A DNA stretch of 64,000 bases from an uncultured Clostridia bacterium. Its GTDB lineage: Bacteria > Bacillota > Clostridia > Christensenellales > CAG-917. Positions 25,943 through 34,801 of this stretch are shown here, piece after piece. The first letter of the stretch is position 1; every line of letters begins with the position of its first letter. The DNA lies in NCBI GenBank assembly GCA_949286725.1, contig CASECZ010000001.1, positions 1 through 64,000 of the forward strand, read 5' to 3'. A model generated the notes under the pieces. It was not told where the DNA came from, searched no databases, and saw only the letters and a program-made list of their open reading frames with translations. The translations under genes were made by a program, and so were the position numbers.

Positions 25943-26128
25943 TTATTTCTCGGTCTTTTGCGCGACGACTTCCTTGCCCTTGTAGTAGCCGCACTTGGGG
26001 CACACGGTGTGACTCTTGATGAGTTCGTGGCACTGGGGGCACTCGATAAGACCGGGCGCGGAAAGTTTCCAGTTCGCAAAACGGGAATTGGTCTTGGATT
26101 TGGAAATCTTATTTTTGGGTAACGCCAT
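25943..26128 (-). CDS. rpmF: 50S ribosomal protein L32
   Basis: 61 residues. MALPKNKISKSK start and a four-cysteine zinc site (CPQC, CPKC), the zinc-containing form. AGGAG Shine-Dalgarno. The DUF177 (YceD) gene that usually precedes rpmF is missing: ackA lies directly upstream. Confidence 0.96.
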   Translation of the reverse strand: MALPKNKISKSKTNSRFANWKLSAPGLIECPQCHELIKSHTVCPKCGYYKGKEVVAQKTEK

Positions 26129-26166
26129 ATATCATTCCTCCGCTGAATTTCTCATTAACTCGTGTA

Positions 26167-26195
26167 ATTATATAAGATATGTCGCCTCTTGTCAA
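26167..26195 (-). promoter_or_regulatory. rpmF promoter
   Basis: Perfect consensus: TTGACA (26190-26195), 17-bp spacer, TATAAT (26167-26172), minus strand. It is the strongest-looking promoter in the window. Confidence 0.9.
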
Positions 26196-26212
26196 ACGCT
26201 TTAAGGAACATT

Positions 26213-27415
26213 TTACTTTTCCGCGGCGCTGACGAGCGCAAGCGTTTCGCGCGCAATGGAAAGTTCCTCGTTTGTCGGCAGAACGAACACCTTGACTTTG
26301 CTTTCGGGTTTGGACAGGACGTGTATGCCGTCTGCGCGGATTTCGTTCTCCTCGAAGTCGAAATCGACGCCAAGATATTCCATATTCTCCATCACAAGAC
26401 GGCGCATATGAGAACTGTTTTCGCCTATGCCGCCCGTTAAGACGATTGCGTCCACTCCGCCGAGCGCCGCCGCAAAGGAACCGACGTACTTCTTGATGCG
26501 GTATGCCGCCGCTTCCACGGCGAGCGCCGCTTTCGCGTTGCCTTCGCTTATTGCCTTTTCGAGCACGCGCATATCGGAGTCGAGTTCGCTTATTCCGAGC
26601 ATTCCGCACTTCTTGTTGAGATACTGCACGACGTCTTCCGGGGTCATTCCGAGTTTGGCGCGTATGAATTCCACCGCCGCAGGGTCGATATCGCCGCTTC
26701 TGGTGCCCATAATCAGCCCTTCGAGAGGCGTAAAGCCCATAGACGTGTCGATGCACTTGCCGTCTTTTACCGCGGAAATGCTGGAACCGTTGCCGAGGTG
26801 ACAAACGATAATTCTGCTGTGCTCCGCTCCGAGGAATTTAATCGCCTCTTCGCTGACGAACTTGTGGCTGGTGCCGTGAAAGCCGTATTTTCTGACCTTG
26901 TACTTTTCGTACACGCCGTAAGGTATGCCGTAAATAAACGCCTTGGGAGGCATTGTGCTGTGGAAAGTCGTATCGAATACGGCAACCATAGGCACGTCGG
27001 GCATAACTTCCATACAGCTCTTTATGCAGGCAATGTTGCCCGGCATATGGAGAGGTCCGAGTTCGGCGTTCTTTTCGCAGATACGCACGACTTCTTCGTC
27101 GATGACGACGGAACATTTGAAATCCTCGCCGCTGTGGAGCACGCGATGACCCACCGCACCGATTTCGGATATGGACGAAATCGCGCCGGCTTCCTTGTCG
27201 ACAAGCGCTTTTAGCACAAGTTCAATCGCTTCTTTATGCGTGGGCATATCGGAGTGCAACTCGAACTTTCTGCCGTCGGCGGTCTTTTGGGTTATGGAGC
27301 CGCCCTTCATCGTGATACGCTCGCAGATACCTTTGAGCAGAGGTTTCTCGGTGACGGTATCGATGAGCTGATATTTCAGCGAGGAACTGCCTGCGTTGAT
27401 GACGAGAATGTTCAT
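26213..27415 (-). CDS. ackA: acetate kinase
   Basis: 400 residues. It forms acetate and ATP from acetyl phosphate in fermentation. NAGSSSLKYQ at the N-terminus, catalytic-region GFTPLEGLIMGTRSGDIDP and the C-terminal ATP-site GGIGENS. It follows pta by seven bases, so the two are one operon. Confidence 0.97.
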   Translation of the reverse strand: MNILVINAGSSSLKYQLIDTVTEKPLLKGICERITMKGGSITQKTADGRKFELHSDMPTHKEAIELVLKALVDKEAGAISSISEIGAVGHRVLHSGEDFKCSVVIDEEVVRICEKNAELGPLHMPGNIACIKSCMEVMPDVPMVAVFDTTFHSTMPPKAFIYGIPYGVYEKYKVRKYGFHGTSHKFVSEEAIKFLGAEHSRIIVCHLGNGSSISAVKDGKCIDTSMGFTPLEGLIMGTRSGDIDPAAVEFIRAKLGMTPEDVVQYLNKKCGMLGISELDSDMRVLEKAISEGNAKAALAVEAAAYRIKKYVGSFAAALGGVDAIVLTGGIGENSSHMRRLVMENMEYLGVDFDFEENEIRADGIHVLSKPESKVKVFVLPTNEELSIARETLALVSAAEK

Positions 27416-27422
27416 ACTGCCC

Positions 27423-28421
27423 TCACTTTACGGACTGCAACGCGGTGATTGCGGCAACCGCGACGATGTCTTCCGCGGTGCAGCCGCGGCTCAGGTCGTT
27501 TACGGGAAGCGCAAGACCCTGCATTATGGGACCTACCGCCATACAACCGCCGAAACGCTGTGCGAGCTTGTAACCGATGTTTCCTGCGTCGAGGTTGGGG
27601 AAAACGAGGACGTTCGCCTTGCCTGCGATTTCGCTTGCAGGAGCTTTTTTGGCTGCGACGCTCTCGACTATCGCGGCGTCGAGTTGCAGTTCGCCGTCAA
27701 CGTCGATATAGGGGTGCGCGGCTTTGACGAGAGAATACGCCGTGCGCACTTTTTCCACGGATTCGTGTTGCGCGCTGCCTTTGGTCGAGAAGGACAACAA
27801 GGCGATTTTGGGTTCGACCTCGACAATCTGTTTCGCGCTGAAATACGCCGCCTGCACTATGTCGGCGAGTTGCTCCGCCGTGGGATAAGGAATAACGGCG
27901 CAATCCGCAAAGATGAATGCGGGAGCATGAGAATACTGGAAACCCTCGGGAGGTATCATAACGAAACAGCTGGAAACGCTCTTGATACCGGGGGCTGCTT
28001 TGACAACCTGGAACGCCGCACGGGAAACGTCCGCGGAAGAGAAAACGGCACCGCCTACGACGCCGTCCACGTCACCGCATTTGAGCGCGGTGCAGGCGTA
28101 GAACATATTGTTGCCTTTTATCGTGCGCATTGCCACTTCTTCGGTCATACCCTTTTCCTTGCGGAGTTCGTAAAGTTTGGAAGCGTAGCGGTCGACGTGC
28201 TTGCCCGACGCGGGGTCCCAGAACTTCACGTTGTCGAAACGGAAAGCGGGGTTTGCGGCTTTGATTTCCTTTTCGTTGCCGACGAGCACGACGTCGCAGA
28301 TTTTATCGCGGGTCAGAATTTCGGCAGCTTTCGCCACACGGGGGTCGTTGCCTTCGGCAAGTGCTATTGTTTTGTGCAGTTTTCCCGCCCGTTCGAGCAG
28401 GTGTTCAAGAAAGGTTGACAT
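27423..28421 (-). CDS. pta: phosphate acetyltransferase
   Basis: 332 residues from ATG 28421 behind GAGGAG. It interconverts acetyl-CoA and acetyl phosphate. The short catalytic-domain-only form of Clostridia and Bacilli, without the DRTGG domain of E. coli Pta. [10 protein letters not shown] near 20 and [17 protein letters not shown] near the C-terminus are typical. Confidence 0.96.
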   Translation of the reverse strand: MSTFLEHLLERAGKLHKTIALAEGNDPRVAKAAEILTRDKICDVVLVGNEKEIKAANPAFRFDNVKFWDPASGKHVDRYASKLYELRKEKGMTEEVAMRTIKGNNMFYACTALKCGDVDGVVGGAVFSSADVSRAAFQVVKAAPGIKSVSSCFVMIPPEGFQYSHAPAFIFADCAVIPYPTAEQLADIVQAAYFSAKQIVEVEPKIALLSFSTKGSAQHESVEKVRTAYSLVKAAHPYIDVDGELQLDAAIVESVAAKKAPASEIAGKANVLVFPNLDAGNIGYKLAQRFGGCMAVGPIMQGLALPVNDLSRGCTAEDIVAVAAITALQSVK

Positions 28422-28448
28422 ATTTCTCCTCAAAAATGTGCGTTTTGT

Positions 28449-28477
28449 TTGATTTATCTTTTCGGCAGATATATTAT
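28449..28477 (+). promoter_or_regulatory. tmcAL promoter
   Basis: TTGATT (28449-28454), 17-bp spacer, TATTAT (28472-28477). It shares five bases of the -10 box with the pta promoter on the other strand. Confidence 0.65.
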
Positions 28478-28501
28478 AGAACCGTAACTTGAAAAAAGCA
28501 A
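28473..28501 (-). promoter_or_regulatory. pta-ackA promoter
   Basis: TTGCTT (28496-28501), 17-bp spacer, TATAAT (28473-28478), minus strand. Its -10 box coincides with that of the divergent tmcAL promoter. Confidence 0.7.
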
Positions 28502-28522
28502 GGAATTATAAAGGAGTCATTC

Positions 28523-29680
28523 GTGAAAATAACCGCTGTCATCGCCGAATATAATCCCTTACACAACGGTCACCTCAAACTGATAAAAAAAGCCCGCAAA
28601 GAGACCAGACCCGACGCCCTCGTCATAGTTATGAGCGGCAGTTTTACCGAGCGCGGCGACATATGCGTCGCCGACAAATACACCCGCGCCCAATGGGCAA
28701 TCGACTGCGGCGCGGACCTTGTCATCGAACTGCCCACCGTATATACCCTTTCCCCCGCGAAATCCTTTGCCGAGGGCGCGTTGAAAACGCTGTCAATGCT
28801 CGGCGAATACACGCTCTGTTTCGGCTCCGAAACAAAGGAGCTCGAAGAACTGAGTTACGTTGCCGAATTTATGCAAAGCGAGTCGAACGATATGCGCAAT
28901 ATGTTGCGAAGCTATCTGTCCGAAGGCTATTCGGTGGCTAAATCCCGCACGCTCGCGCTCGACAAAATCTGTCCCGACATCGCAAACCTCGTAAAATCGC
29001 CCAACAACATTCTCGGCGTGGAATACATCAAAGCGGGTGCGAAATACGGCGACAAAGTACAGTTTCACAGCATAGAGCGCAAACCCGACAACAACAAAAC
29101 AATCGTGTCCTCGACCAAAATACGCGCAATGATGGAAGAAGGCAAGGACTATTCCGCATTCGTGCCCGAATGCACGCGTATCGAACACCCCACCGACCCC
29201 GCAAAATACGGCACGGTTTCCACGTATTCAATGCGCACGAAAACGGCGGCGGAACTTGCCGAAATCGCAAATATTTCCGAAGGAATGGAAAACAGGATAA
29301 CCAAAACCGACTTCAACACCTTCGAAGAATTCCTGCGTCTTACGACAAAGCGTTATACCCGCTCGACCATCAAGCGGATTGCGGCGTCGGCAACCGTGGG
29401 CATAACCAAAGAACTCGTTGCGCTTGCCGCGGAAAACAAGCCTTACACGACCGTGCTCGCCGCAAACGACAAGAAGAAAAAACAACTCTTCGCTTTGCTT
29501 GCAGAAAGCGACGGATATTTCTTTTTCAAACCTTCCGACTGTCCCGCCGACCACCCCGTCCGTCCCCTCATCGACCTCGACGAACGCGCGGCGCGCGTGC
29601 TGAGGCTGTGCCGCAAGGACGAAACCGTCGCGCAAAACTCCGACAACGCCGCAAACGGCAACGCAACGGAACAGGCGTAA
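28523..29680 (+). CDS. tmcAL: tRNA(Met) cytidine acetate ligase
   Basis: 385 residues, GTG start behind AAGGAG. TmcAL (YlbM) activates acetate with ATP and makes N4-acetylcytidine at the wobble base of elongator tRNA-Met. Nucleotidyltransferase-fold start IAEYNPLHNGHL (HxGH), ERGDICVADKYTRA and SSTKIRAMM. The C-terminal half has the HEAT-like and tRNA-contact region of the family. It is divergent from the acetate-producing pta-ackA pair. Confidence 0.93.
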   Translation: MKITAVIAEYNPLHNGHLKLIKKARKETRPDALVIVMSGSFTERGDICVADKYTRAQWAIDCGADLVIELPTVYTLSPAKSFAEGALKTLSMLGEYTLCFGSETKELEELSYVAEFMQSESNDMRNMLRSYLSEGYSVAKSRTLALDKICPDIANLVKSPNNILGVEYIKAGAKYGDKVQFHSIERKPDNNKTIVSSTKIRAMMEEGKDYSAFVPECTRIEHPTDPAKYGTVSTYSMRTKTAAELAEIANISEGMENRITKTDFNTFEEFLRLTTKRYTRSTIKRIAASATVGITKELVALAAENKPYTTVLAANDKKKKQLFALLAESDGYFFFKPSDCPADHPVRPLIDLDERAARVLRLCRKDETVAQNSDNAANGNATEQA

Positions 29681-29709
29681 AACGGTGAAAAAACAAAATC
29701 CGCGAAAGT

Positions 29710-29732
29710 GCGCCCTTTGGGCGCGTTTTTTT
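29710..29732 (+). terminator. tmcAL terminator
   Basis: GCGCCC-TTT-GGGCGC followed by GTTTTTTT. Confidence 0.85.
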
Positions 29733-29889
29733 GTCGCCTGTCGGATCCTCGACCGCGGACGGACGGAAGTCACTCCTTGTGTCAGCTGTCGCGGACAGAC
29801 TGAAACGACGCCTTTCCGCCCCTTTTACTCCCTTTTCGGCAAAGGTTCGCGCGCGTTATAATCGCGCTCTGCGGCACATACAATTTAGC

Positions 29890-30843
29890 GTGAAAAAGGC
29901 TCTCCCTTCCCTTGCCGTTGCTCTGTTTATGGTTTTGCTCGTTGCAAAGCCCGATTATTTTCTGCAATCGGCGTCGAAAGGGCTCCTTTTGTTTGCCACT
30001 TCCGTACTGCCCGCCATATTCCCTTTCTTCTTCTGTTCCACTCTGCTGACTGCGTTCGGAGCCTCCGCCGCGGTGTCGTCTATGGGGGCAAAACCCGTCC
30101 GAGTGCTCTTCAACGCCGCACCCGAGGGCGCATACGTGCTTTTGCTCTCCCTGCTGAGCGGCTATCCGATTGGCGCGGCAACGATATCCGAGCTGTATAA
30201 GAAAGGCATTATAGACACCGAACAGGCAAAAAGAATATCGTCGTTTACATCGACGTCGGGTCCCGTGTTTATGCTGGGCACGATGGGCACTACGGTATTC
30301 CACGACGTTACGTATGGGGTTCTGATTATGGCGGCGCACTATGCGGGAGCCTTCGTCACGGGACTGATTTTCCGAGGCAAACGCAAGGACGGCGGCAACG
30401 TGATGCGGCTTGCCGTCGCAGACACCGACGACGCCGTGCGGCAAAGCATATCCTCGTCCACGCTCGCGATGCTGGCGGTCGGCGGATACATCGTCATAGG
30501 CAATATGCTGATAGACGCCCTCTCCCTCACGGGACTGCCGGAACTCATCTGTTCGACGCTTTCGCCGGTTGCGGCGAACACCGTCCTCGCCTTTCTTTAC
30601 GGTGCCGTCGAGGTCACTCGCGGGAGTATGCAGGCGGCGGCAATTCCCTTGCCCTTCCTGTCTGTCGCCGCGGCAACCGCCGCGGTATCCTTCGGCGGGT
30701 TTTCTGTCATCTTGCAGAGTCAGACTTTCCTTTCGGTGTGCAAAGTCAGGTTCTCCTCTCTGATTGCGCGAAAATCCGTACAATGCGTCACGAGTTTCGT
30801 GTTCGCTTTGATTTTTTCACTAATTTTTTTCAACATTTTTTGA
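29890..30843 (+). CDS. ylbJ: YlbJ-like sporulation membrane protein (nucleoside-recognition/GATE fold)
   Basis: 317 residues from GTG 29890. The open frame extends to a TTG at 29731, but that lies inside the tmcAL terminator and its first 50 codons look non-coding. A TATAAT near 29856 fits the GTG start, although no good Shine-Dalgarno is visible. Eight or so TM helices, with family text GYPIGAATISELYKKG and STSGPVFMLGTMG. YlbJ is needed for spore cortex formation in Bacillus and usually neighbours ylbM, as here. It is shorter than the roughly 400 residues of B. subtilis YlbJ, so the start is uncertain. Confidence 0.8.
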   Translation: MKKALPSLAVALFMVLLVAKPDYFLQSASKGLLLFATSVLPAIFPFFFCSTLLTAFGASAAVSSMGAKPVRVLFNAAPEGAYVLLLSLLSGYPIGAATISELYKKGIIDTEQAKRISSFTSTSGPVFMLGTMGTTVFHDVTYGVLIMAAHYAGAFVTGLIFRGKRKDGGNVMRLAVADTDDAVRQSISSSTLAMLAVGGYIVIGNMLIDALSLTGLPELICSTLSPVAANTVLAFLYGAVEVTRGSMQAAAIPLPFLSVAAATAAVSFGGFSVILQSQTFLSVCKVRFSSLIARKSVQCVTSFVFALIFSLIFFNIF

Positions 30844-30852
30844 CATAATTCG

Positions 30853-30882
30853 TTGACTGCTTTCCGAGGCCCGAATTATGCT
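30853..30882 (+). promoter_or_regulatory. probable promoter of the sigma-like gene
   Basis: TTGACT (30853-30858), 18-bp spacer, TATGCT (30877-30882). Moderate match. Confidence 0.45.
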
Positions 30883-30916
30883 GTAAACGCATTTTCAATA
30901 ATTCTCGGAGGTAAAA

Positions 30917-31399
30917 ATGACTCAAAATTGGAGCAACACTGTGCTTGTTGCTTTTTCTGCGTTACCCAAAATTCTCAAAGAGCTCGATTCCGCGTTCGAT
31001 TTTCGCCTTAAAACGTCTTACGGCAGCGTTCATCTGAAAAACGGCGTATCAACCGAAAGTTTGGTGAAAGAAATGTTGGAAATCAATGAAACGAAACGCA
31101 AGTTGGTACGTTTGCACTACACCGTGCTGTCCGCATTGGACAAGCTGACGGCGGCGGATCGGGCGGTGCTGGAAGCGCGATTCATTGAAGGCAAAACGTT
31201 TCAACAGACAGCCGACGACGAAAAGGTGTCGCTGCGCACGGTATTCAGACGGCTGGACCGTGCCCGCGACGCCTTTTTGTATGCGCTGAAACACGAAGGA
31301 CTGGACGAAAAAACGTACGAACGCGATTATTCGCCCCTGCCTTACATACGCGCGATAGAGGAACGGCTGGCGCGCGACGCATACTTCACCGTGGTCTGA
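30917..31399 (+). CDS. sigma-70 region 4-like helix-turn-helix protein
   Basis: 160 residues, GGAGG Shine-Dalgarno. Residues about 75-125 match a sigma region 4 HTH (AADRAVLEARFIEGKTFQQ, then VSLRTVFRRLDRARDAF). No region 2 is present, so it cannot be a complete sigma factor. It resembles DUF1492 or phage late-transcription regulators such as ArpU. The N-terminal half is helical and not recognised. It is free-standing, behind ylbJ. Confidence 0.65.
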   Translation: MTQNWSNTVLVAFSALPKILKELDSAFDFRLKTSYGSVHLKNGVSTESLVKEMLEINETKRKLVRLHYTVLSALDKLTAADRAVLEARFIEGKTFQQTADDEKVSLRTVFRRLDRARDAFLYALKHEGLDEKTYERDYSPLPYIRAIEERLARDAYFTVV

Positions 31400-31452
31400 A
31401 AACGCCCCGAAAGCGGCGGAATACGTGTTGACTTTCCGAAAATCCGCACCTT

Positions 31453-31482
31453 TTCGGCACGGAGCTCCAACGCCGTGCCGAA
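31453..31482. repeat. perfect 10-bp inverted repeat
   Basis: TTCGGCACGG and CCGTGCCGAA with a 10-base loop, 54 bases after the HTH gene stop. There is no T-run; it could be a protein-binding site or part of the end of that transcript. Confidence 0.5.
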
Positions 31483-31496
31483 CTTGTCCGCATAAT

Positions 31497-31521
31497 AAAA
31501 AGCCGACCCAAGGTCGGCTTG
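31497..31521 (-). terminator. terminator of the ileS operon
   Basis: AGCCGACC and GGTCGGCT with a CAA loop; TTTTTATTAT follows on the minus strand. It ends the operon whose last gene stops at 31549. Confidence 0.85.
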
Positions 31522-31548
31522 ATATCGCATTTATGTGCATTTTTCGGA

Positions 31549-32346
31549 CTACTTGTCGAACCGCTTCATGTAATAGGCATAATGCGCAAACACGATGCCC
31601 GCGTCTTCGAGTTCCTTGTTCCAGCGCTTGACCCACTCGAAGGTGTAATATCCGTCGAACTCGTTGTAGCGCAGGGTTTCGATGGCTTCCTTGACGGGTA
31701 TGTCACCGTAACCGAGCATACGGTAAGACACCTTGCCCTTTTCGATGACGCTGTCCTTCAAGTGGACGTACTTGATTCTGCTGCCGAGGTTTGAGACGGT
31801 GTCGGCTATGCTCTCGTCGTTGAAACGGTAGGGATGATGTACGTCCCACAGCGCGCCGCTGTTGCCGCCGACTTCGTCGAGGAAGGACGCGAGTTTCGCC
31901 GTGTCGACGAATATGCCGTTGGTCTCCATCAAAGGCGTGACGCCGCTGCCCTTAGCATACGCCACCACTTCGCCGAACTGTTTGGCGCACAGGTCGACGT
32001 CGCCGCCGTCGAAATAGGGTTTGTCGGTGGACATGACGCGAACGTACGGTGCGCCCACTTTTGCGGCAAGGTCGATGTAGGATTTCGCCTCGTCGACGCT
32101 CGCACCTTTGCGGGAATGGTCGGCAAGCGCGGCTCCCGAAGTCAGCATTGCGATTTTAATGCCCGTGCGGTCGAGAAGTTCGCGCGTTTTGTCGAAGTCG
32201 TCCGTCAGTTCCTTGATGGCGGGAGCGTAAATTTCACCCTCCACGCCGCGGATTTCGATTGCCGCGTATCCGAGGTCTTTCGCCGCGGAAATTATGTCAC
32301 CGAACCGCCAGTCCGGGCATCCTATCGTGGAAAAACAAAGTTTCAT
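31549..32346 (-). CDS. sugar phosphate isomerase/epimerase-like TIM barrel
   Basis: 265 residues, xylose-isomerase-like fold. KLCFSTIGCPDWRF at the start, then metal-ligand candidates: METNGIF (E near 140), WDVHHPYR (D and H near 170), YVHLKD near 195 and YTFEWVKRW near 240. Enzymes of this family act on sugars, hydroxypyruvate or inositol derivatives; the substrate cannot be read. It begins 11 bases after the acyl-CoA ligase stop with AGGAGG, so the two are cotranscribed. Confidence 0.85.
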   Translation of the reverse strand: MKLCFSTIGCPDWRFGDIISAAKDLGYAAIEIRGVEGEIYAPAIKELTDDFDKTRELLDRTGIKIAMLTSGAALADHSRKGASVDEAKSYIDLAAKVGAPYVRVMSTDKPYFDGGDVDLCAKQFGEVVAYAKGSGVTPLMETNGIFVDTAKLASFLDEVGGNSGALWDVHHPYRFNDESIADTVSNLGSRIKYVHLKDSVIEKGKVSYRMLGYGDIPVKEAIETLRYNEFDGYYTFEWVKRWNKELEDAGIVFAHYAYYMKRFDK

Positions 32347-32357
32347 AATTTACCTCC

Positions 32358-34019
32358 TTATGCCGTTTCGATGTTCGCCGCGTCCTGCAATTTGAGAATT
32401 TCGATTGCCTCTTCGCGGAGTTTGAATTTCTGGATTTTGCCGCTCGCCGTTACGGGGAAAGCATCCATAAAACGCACGTAACTGGGCACTTTGTGACGCG
32501 CCATATGCGACTTGACGAGGTCTTTGACTTCCTGTTCCGTCATCGTTTCGCCTTTTTTGAGGATAATACACGCCATAATCTCTTCGCCGTACTGTTTGCT
32601 CGGCACGCCGATGACCTGCACATCGCTTATTTTGTCGCAGGTGTACAGGAATTCTTCCAGTTCCTTCGGATAAATGTTCTCGCCGCCGCGGATAATCATA
32701 TCCTTGATACGACCGACGACTTTGTAGTAGCCTTCGGAGTCGACCGTGCAAAGGTCGCCCGTGTGCAGCCAGCCGTCCTTGTCGATTGCCTGATTGGTGG
32801 CCTCGGGCATTTTGTAATACCCTTTCATTATATTGTAGCCGCGCGCAACGAATTCGCCGGGAGTGCCGACGGGAACTTCTTCGTTGGTTTCGGGGTCGAC
32901 GATTTTGCACTCGACGCCGGGGAATGCTCTGCCGACGGTTGCGACTCGCTTTTCGAGGGAGTCCGTCGTTGTGGTCATCGTGCAACCGGGCGACGCCTCG
33001 GTCTGACCGAAAACGATGACTATGTCGCGCATGTTCATCTTGTCGACGACCTTCTTCATGACCTCTATGGGGCAAGGCGAACCCGCCATAATGCCCGTGC
33101 GAAGGCTGAAAAAATCGAATTGCGGGAAGGTGGGATGTTCGAGCATGGCGATGAACATCGTCGGCACGCCGTGCACCGCCGTGCATTTCTCGGTCGAAAT
33201 CGCGTTCATGACGGGAACAGGGCTGTACGCCTCGACGGGTACCATACTCGTTCCGTGCGTAATGCACGCCATAACGGCGAGCACGAGTCCGAAGCAATGG
33301 AAGAACGGCACGCAAATGCAAAGTTTGTCCTTGTCGGTGAACGCCATACCGTCGCCTATCGTCTTGCCGTTGTTGACGATGTTGTAGTGTGTCAGCATAA
33401 CGCCCTTGGGGAAGCCCGTCGTGCCCGAAGTGTACTGCATATTGATGACTTCGTGCGGGTCGAGCGAGGCCTCTCTCTCGCGGAATTCCTTCTCGGAGAA
33501 CTTCTCTCCGCGACGAATGAGTTCGGCGAAGTTCATCATACCGTCCGGGGTGTGCTCTCCCGCGAAAACCACTCTGTCGAGGAAGGGCAAAGAGGGATGC
33601 GACACTTTGCCGTCCTTGGAATTTTTGAGTTCGGGAATGAGCCCGTTGACGATGTCGACGTAGTTGCTGTCCTTGAAACCGCCCATCATCACCAACACTT
33701 TGGTGTCGGACTGAGTGAGCAGATATTCGAGCTCGAAAATCTTGTAGTTGGTGTTGACCGTTACAAGTATTGCGCCGCACTTTGCCGCACCGAAAAGCGT
33801 GAGCAGCCATTCGGGTATGTTGGTAGCCCAGATAGCCACTTTGTCGCCTTTCTGCACGCCGATGGACATGAGCCCCTTGGCGACTTTGTCCGTTTCTTCG
33901 TCGAACTCGCGCCACGTGCGGCAATAATCTCTTGTCGTGTATTTTACTGCTATGTTGTCGGGAATGTCATGCGCAAGACCGTTGATGACTTGCCCCAAAG
34001 TTTTTTCTATTGTTTGCAT
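32358..34019 (-). CDS. acyl-CoA synthetase (AMP-forming fatty-acid/carboxylate-CoA ligase)
   Basis: 553 residues, no signal peptide. It activates a carboxylic acid via acyl-AMP to acyl-CoA. ANL motifs: YTSGTTGFPKGV (A3, near 197), VFGQTE (A5), GWLHTGDL (A7), and C-terminal GRIKDMIIRGGENI and catalytic Lys in GKIQKFKLRE. It is closest in style to medium/long-chain FadD-like ligases. The chain length is not decidable. Eleven bases separate it from rluA upstream. Confidence 0.93.
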   Translation of the reverse strand: MQTIEKTLGQVINGLAHDIPDNIAVKYTTRDYCRTWREFDEETDKVAKGLMSIGVQKGDKVAIWATNIPEWLLTLFGAAKCGAILVTVNTNYKIFELEYLLTQSDTKVLVMMGGFKDSNYVDIVNGLIPELKNSKDGKVSHPSLPFLDRVVFAGEHTPDGMMNFAELIRRGEKFSEKEFREREASLDPHEVINMQYTSGTTGFPKGVMLTHYNIVNNGKTIGDGMAFTDKDKLCICVPFFHCFGLVLAVMACITHGTSMVPVEAYSPVPVMNAISTEKCTAVHGVPTMFIAMLEHPTFPQFDFFSLRTGIMAGSPCPIEVMKKVVDKMNMRDIVIVFGQTEASPGCTMTTTTDSLEKRVATVGRAFPGVECKIVDPETNEEVPVGTPGEFVARGYNIMKGYYKMPEATNQAIDKDGWLHTGDLCTVDSEGYYKVVGRIKDMIIRGGENIYPKELEEFLYTCDKISDVQVIGVPSKQYGEEIMACIILKKGETMTEQEVKDLVKSHMARHKVPSYVRFMDAFPVTASGKIQKFKLREEAIEILKLQDAANIETA

Positions 34020-34030
34020 ATTGCTCCTGA

Positions 34031-34750
34031 TTACGAATTTTTGATGTTGATTGCAAGGTACTGTTCCAGGTCAAACAAATTCCACGGAACAGTGTCGGGA
34101 GGATAAACCCGAAAGTCCATTTGTTTGCCGCCTACGGGGTGGGCGAACCTCAGCTCGGCCGCCCACAAACATAGCGGGAGTTTGAGCCGTTCGCCGCGTC
34201 CGTACTTGGCGTCGCCGAGTATGGGCGTGCCGTTGCCTGCCATCTGTACTCTTATCTGATGACCTCTTCCGGTGATGAGATTGACCAGCAAAAGGCTGAG
34301 ATCGTGCTGCTTGTCGTAAGCGAGTTGCTTGTAATCGAGTTCGGCGTACTTTGCGCCCTCGGTGAGCGCGGGTACCATTTTGACGGTATTCTGTTCGGGA
34401 AACTTTTTGAGGTAACAGCGAAGTTTGTCCGCCTTGAACCGCGGAGCGCCCTCGACGACCGTCAGGTACTTCTTTTCCACCTCGCCTTCGCGTATGGCTT
34501 CCGAAAGTCTTGCCGCCGCTTTCGACGTCTTTGCAAACACCATAACGCCGCCCGTGGGACGGTCAAGACGGTGCACCAGTCCGAGATACGCTTCACCGGG
34601 CTTGGAGTAGGTGTCGACCAGATATTGTTTGAGCATAGAAAGCATATCGGGGTCGCCCGACTCATCAGCCTGAACGGGTACGTTGTAAGGTTTTACAACG
34701 ACCAGCAGGTGATTGTCCTCGTAGAGTATCGTAATGTCCTTATAATCCAT
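34031..34750 (-). CDS. RluA family 23S rRNA/tRNA pseudouridine synthase
   Basis: 239 residues, catalytic domain only (no S4 domain). The active-site motif HRLDRPTGGVMVF carries the catalytic Asp near residue 64. ITGRGHQIRVQMA near 170 and GDAKYG near 188 are typical of RluA/RluD/TruC-like enzymes. The modified position is unknown without the S4 domain as a guide. Confidence 0.92.
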   Translation of the reverse strand: MDYKDITILYEDNHLLVVVKPYNVPVQADESGDPDMLSMLKQYLVDTYSKPGEAYLGLVHRLDRPTGGVMVFAKTSKAAARLSEAIREGEVEKKYLTVVEGAPRFKADKLRCYLKKFPEQNTVKMVPALTEGAKYAELDYKQLAYDKQHDLSLLLVNLITGRGHQIRVQMAGNGTPILGDAKYGRGERLKLPLCLWAAELRFAHPVGGKQMDFRVYPPDTVPWNLFDLEQYLAINIKNS

Positions 34751-34801
34751 ATCGCACTTTTATCCGTGTGTTTTGTCGGTTAAAGTCAAGTTTTGCGCAT
34801 T

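Noticed and set aside
29731..29889. N-terminal extension of ylbJ from TTG 29731
   Set aside because: The start lies in the terminator T-run of tmcAL, and the first 50 codons are unlike protein.
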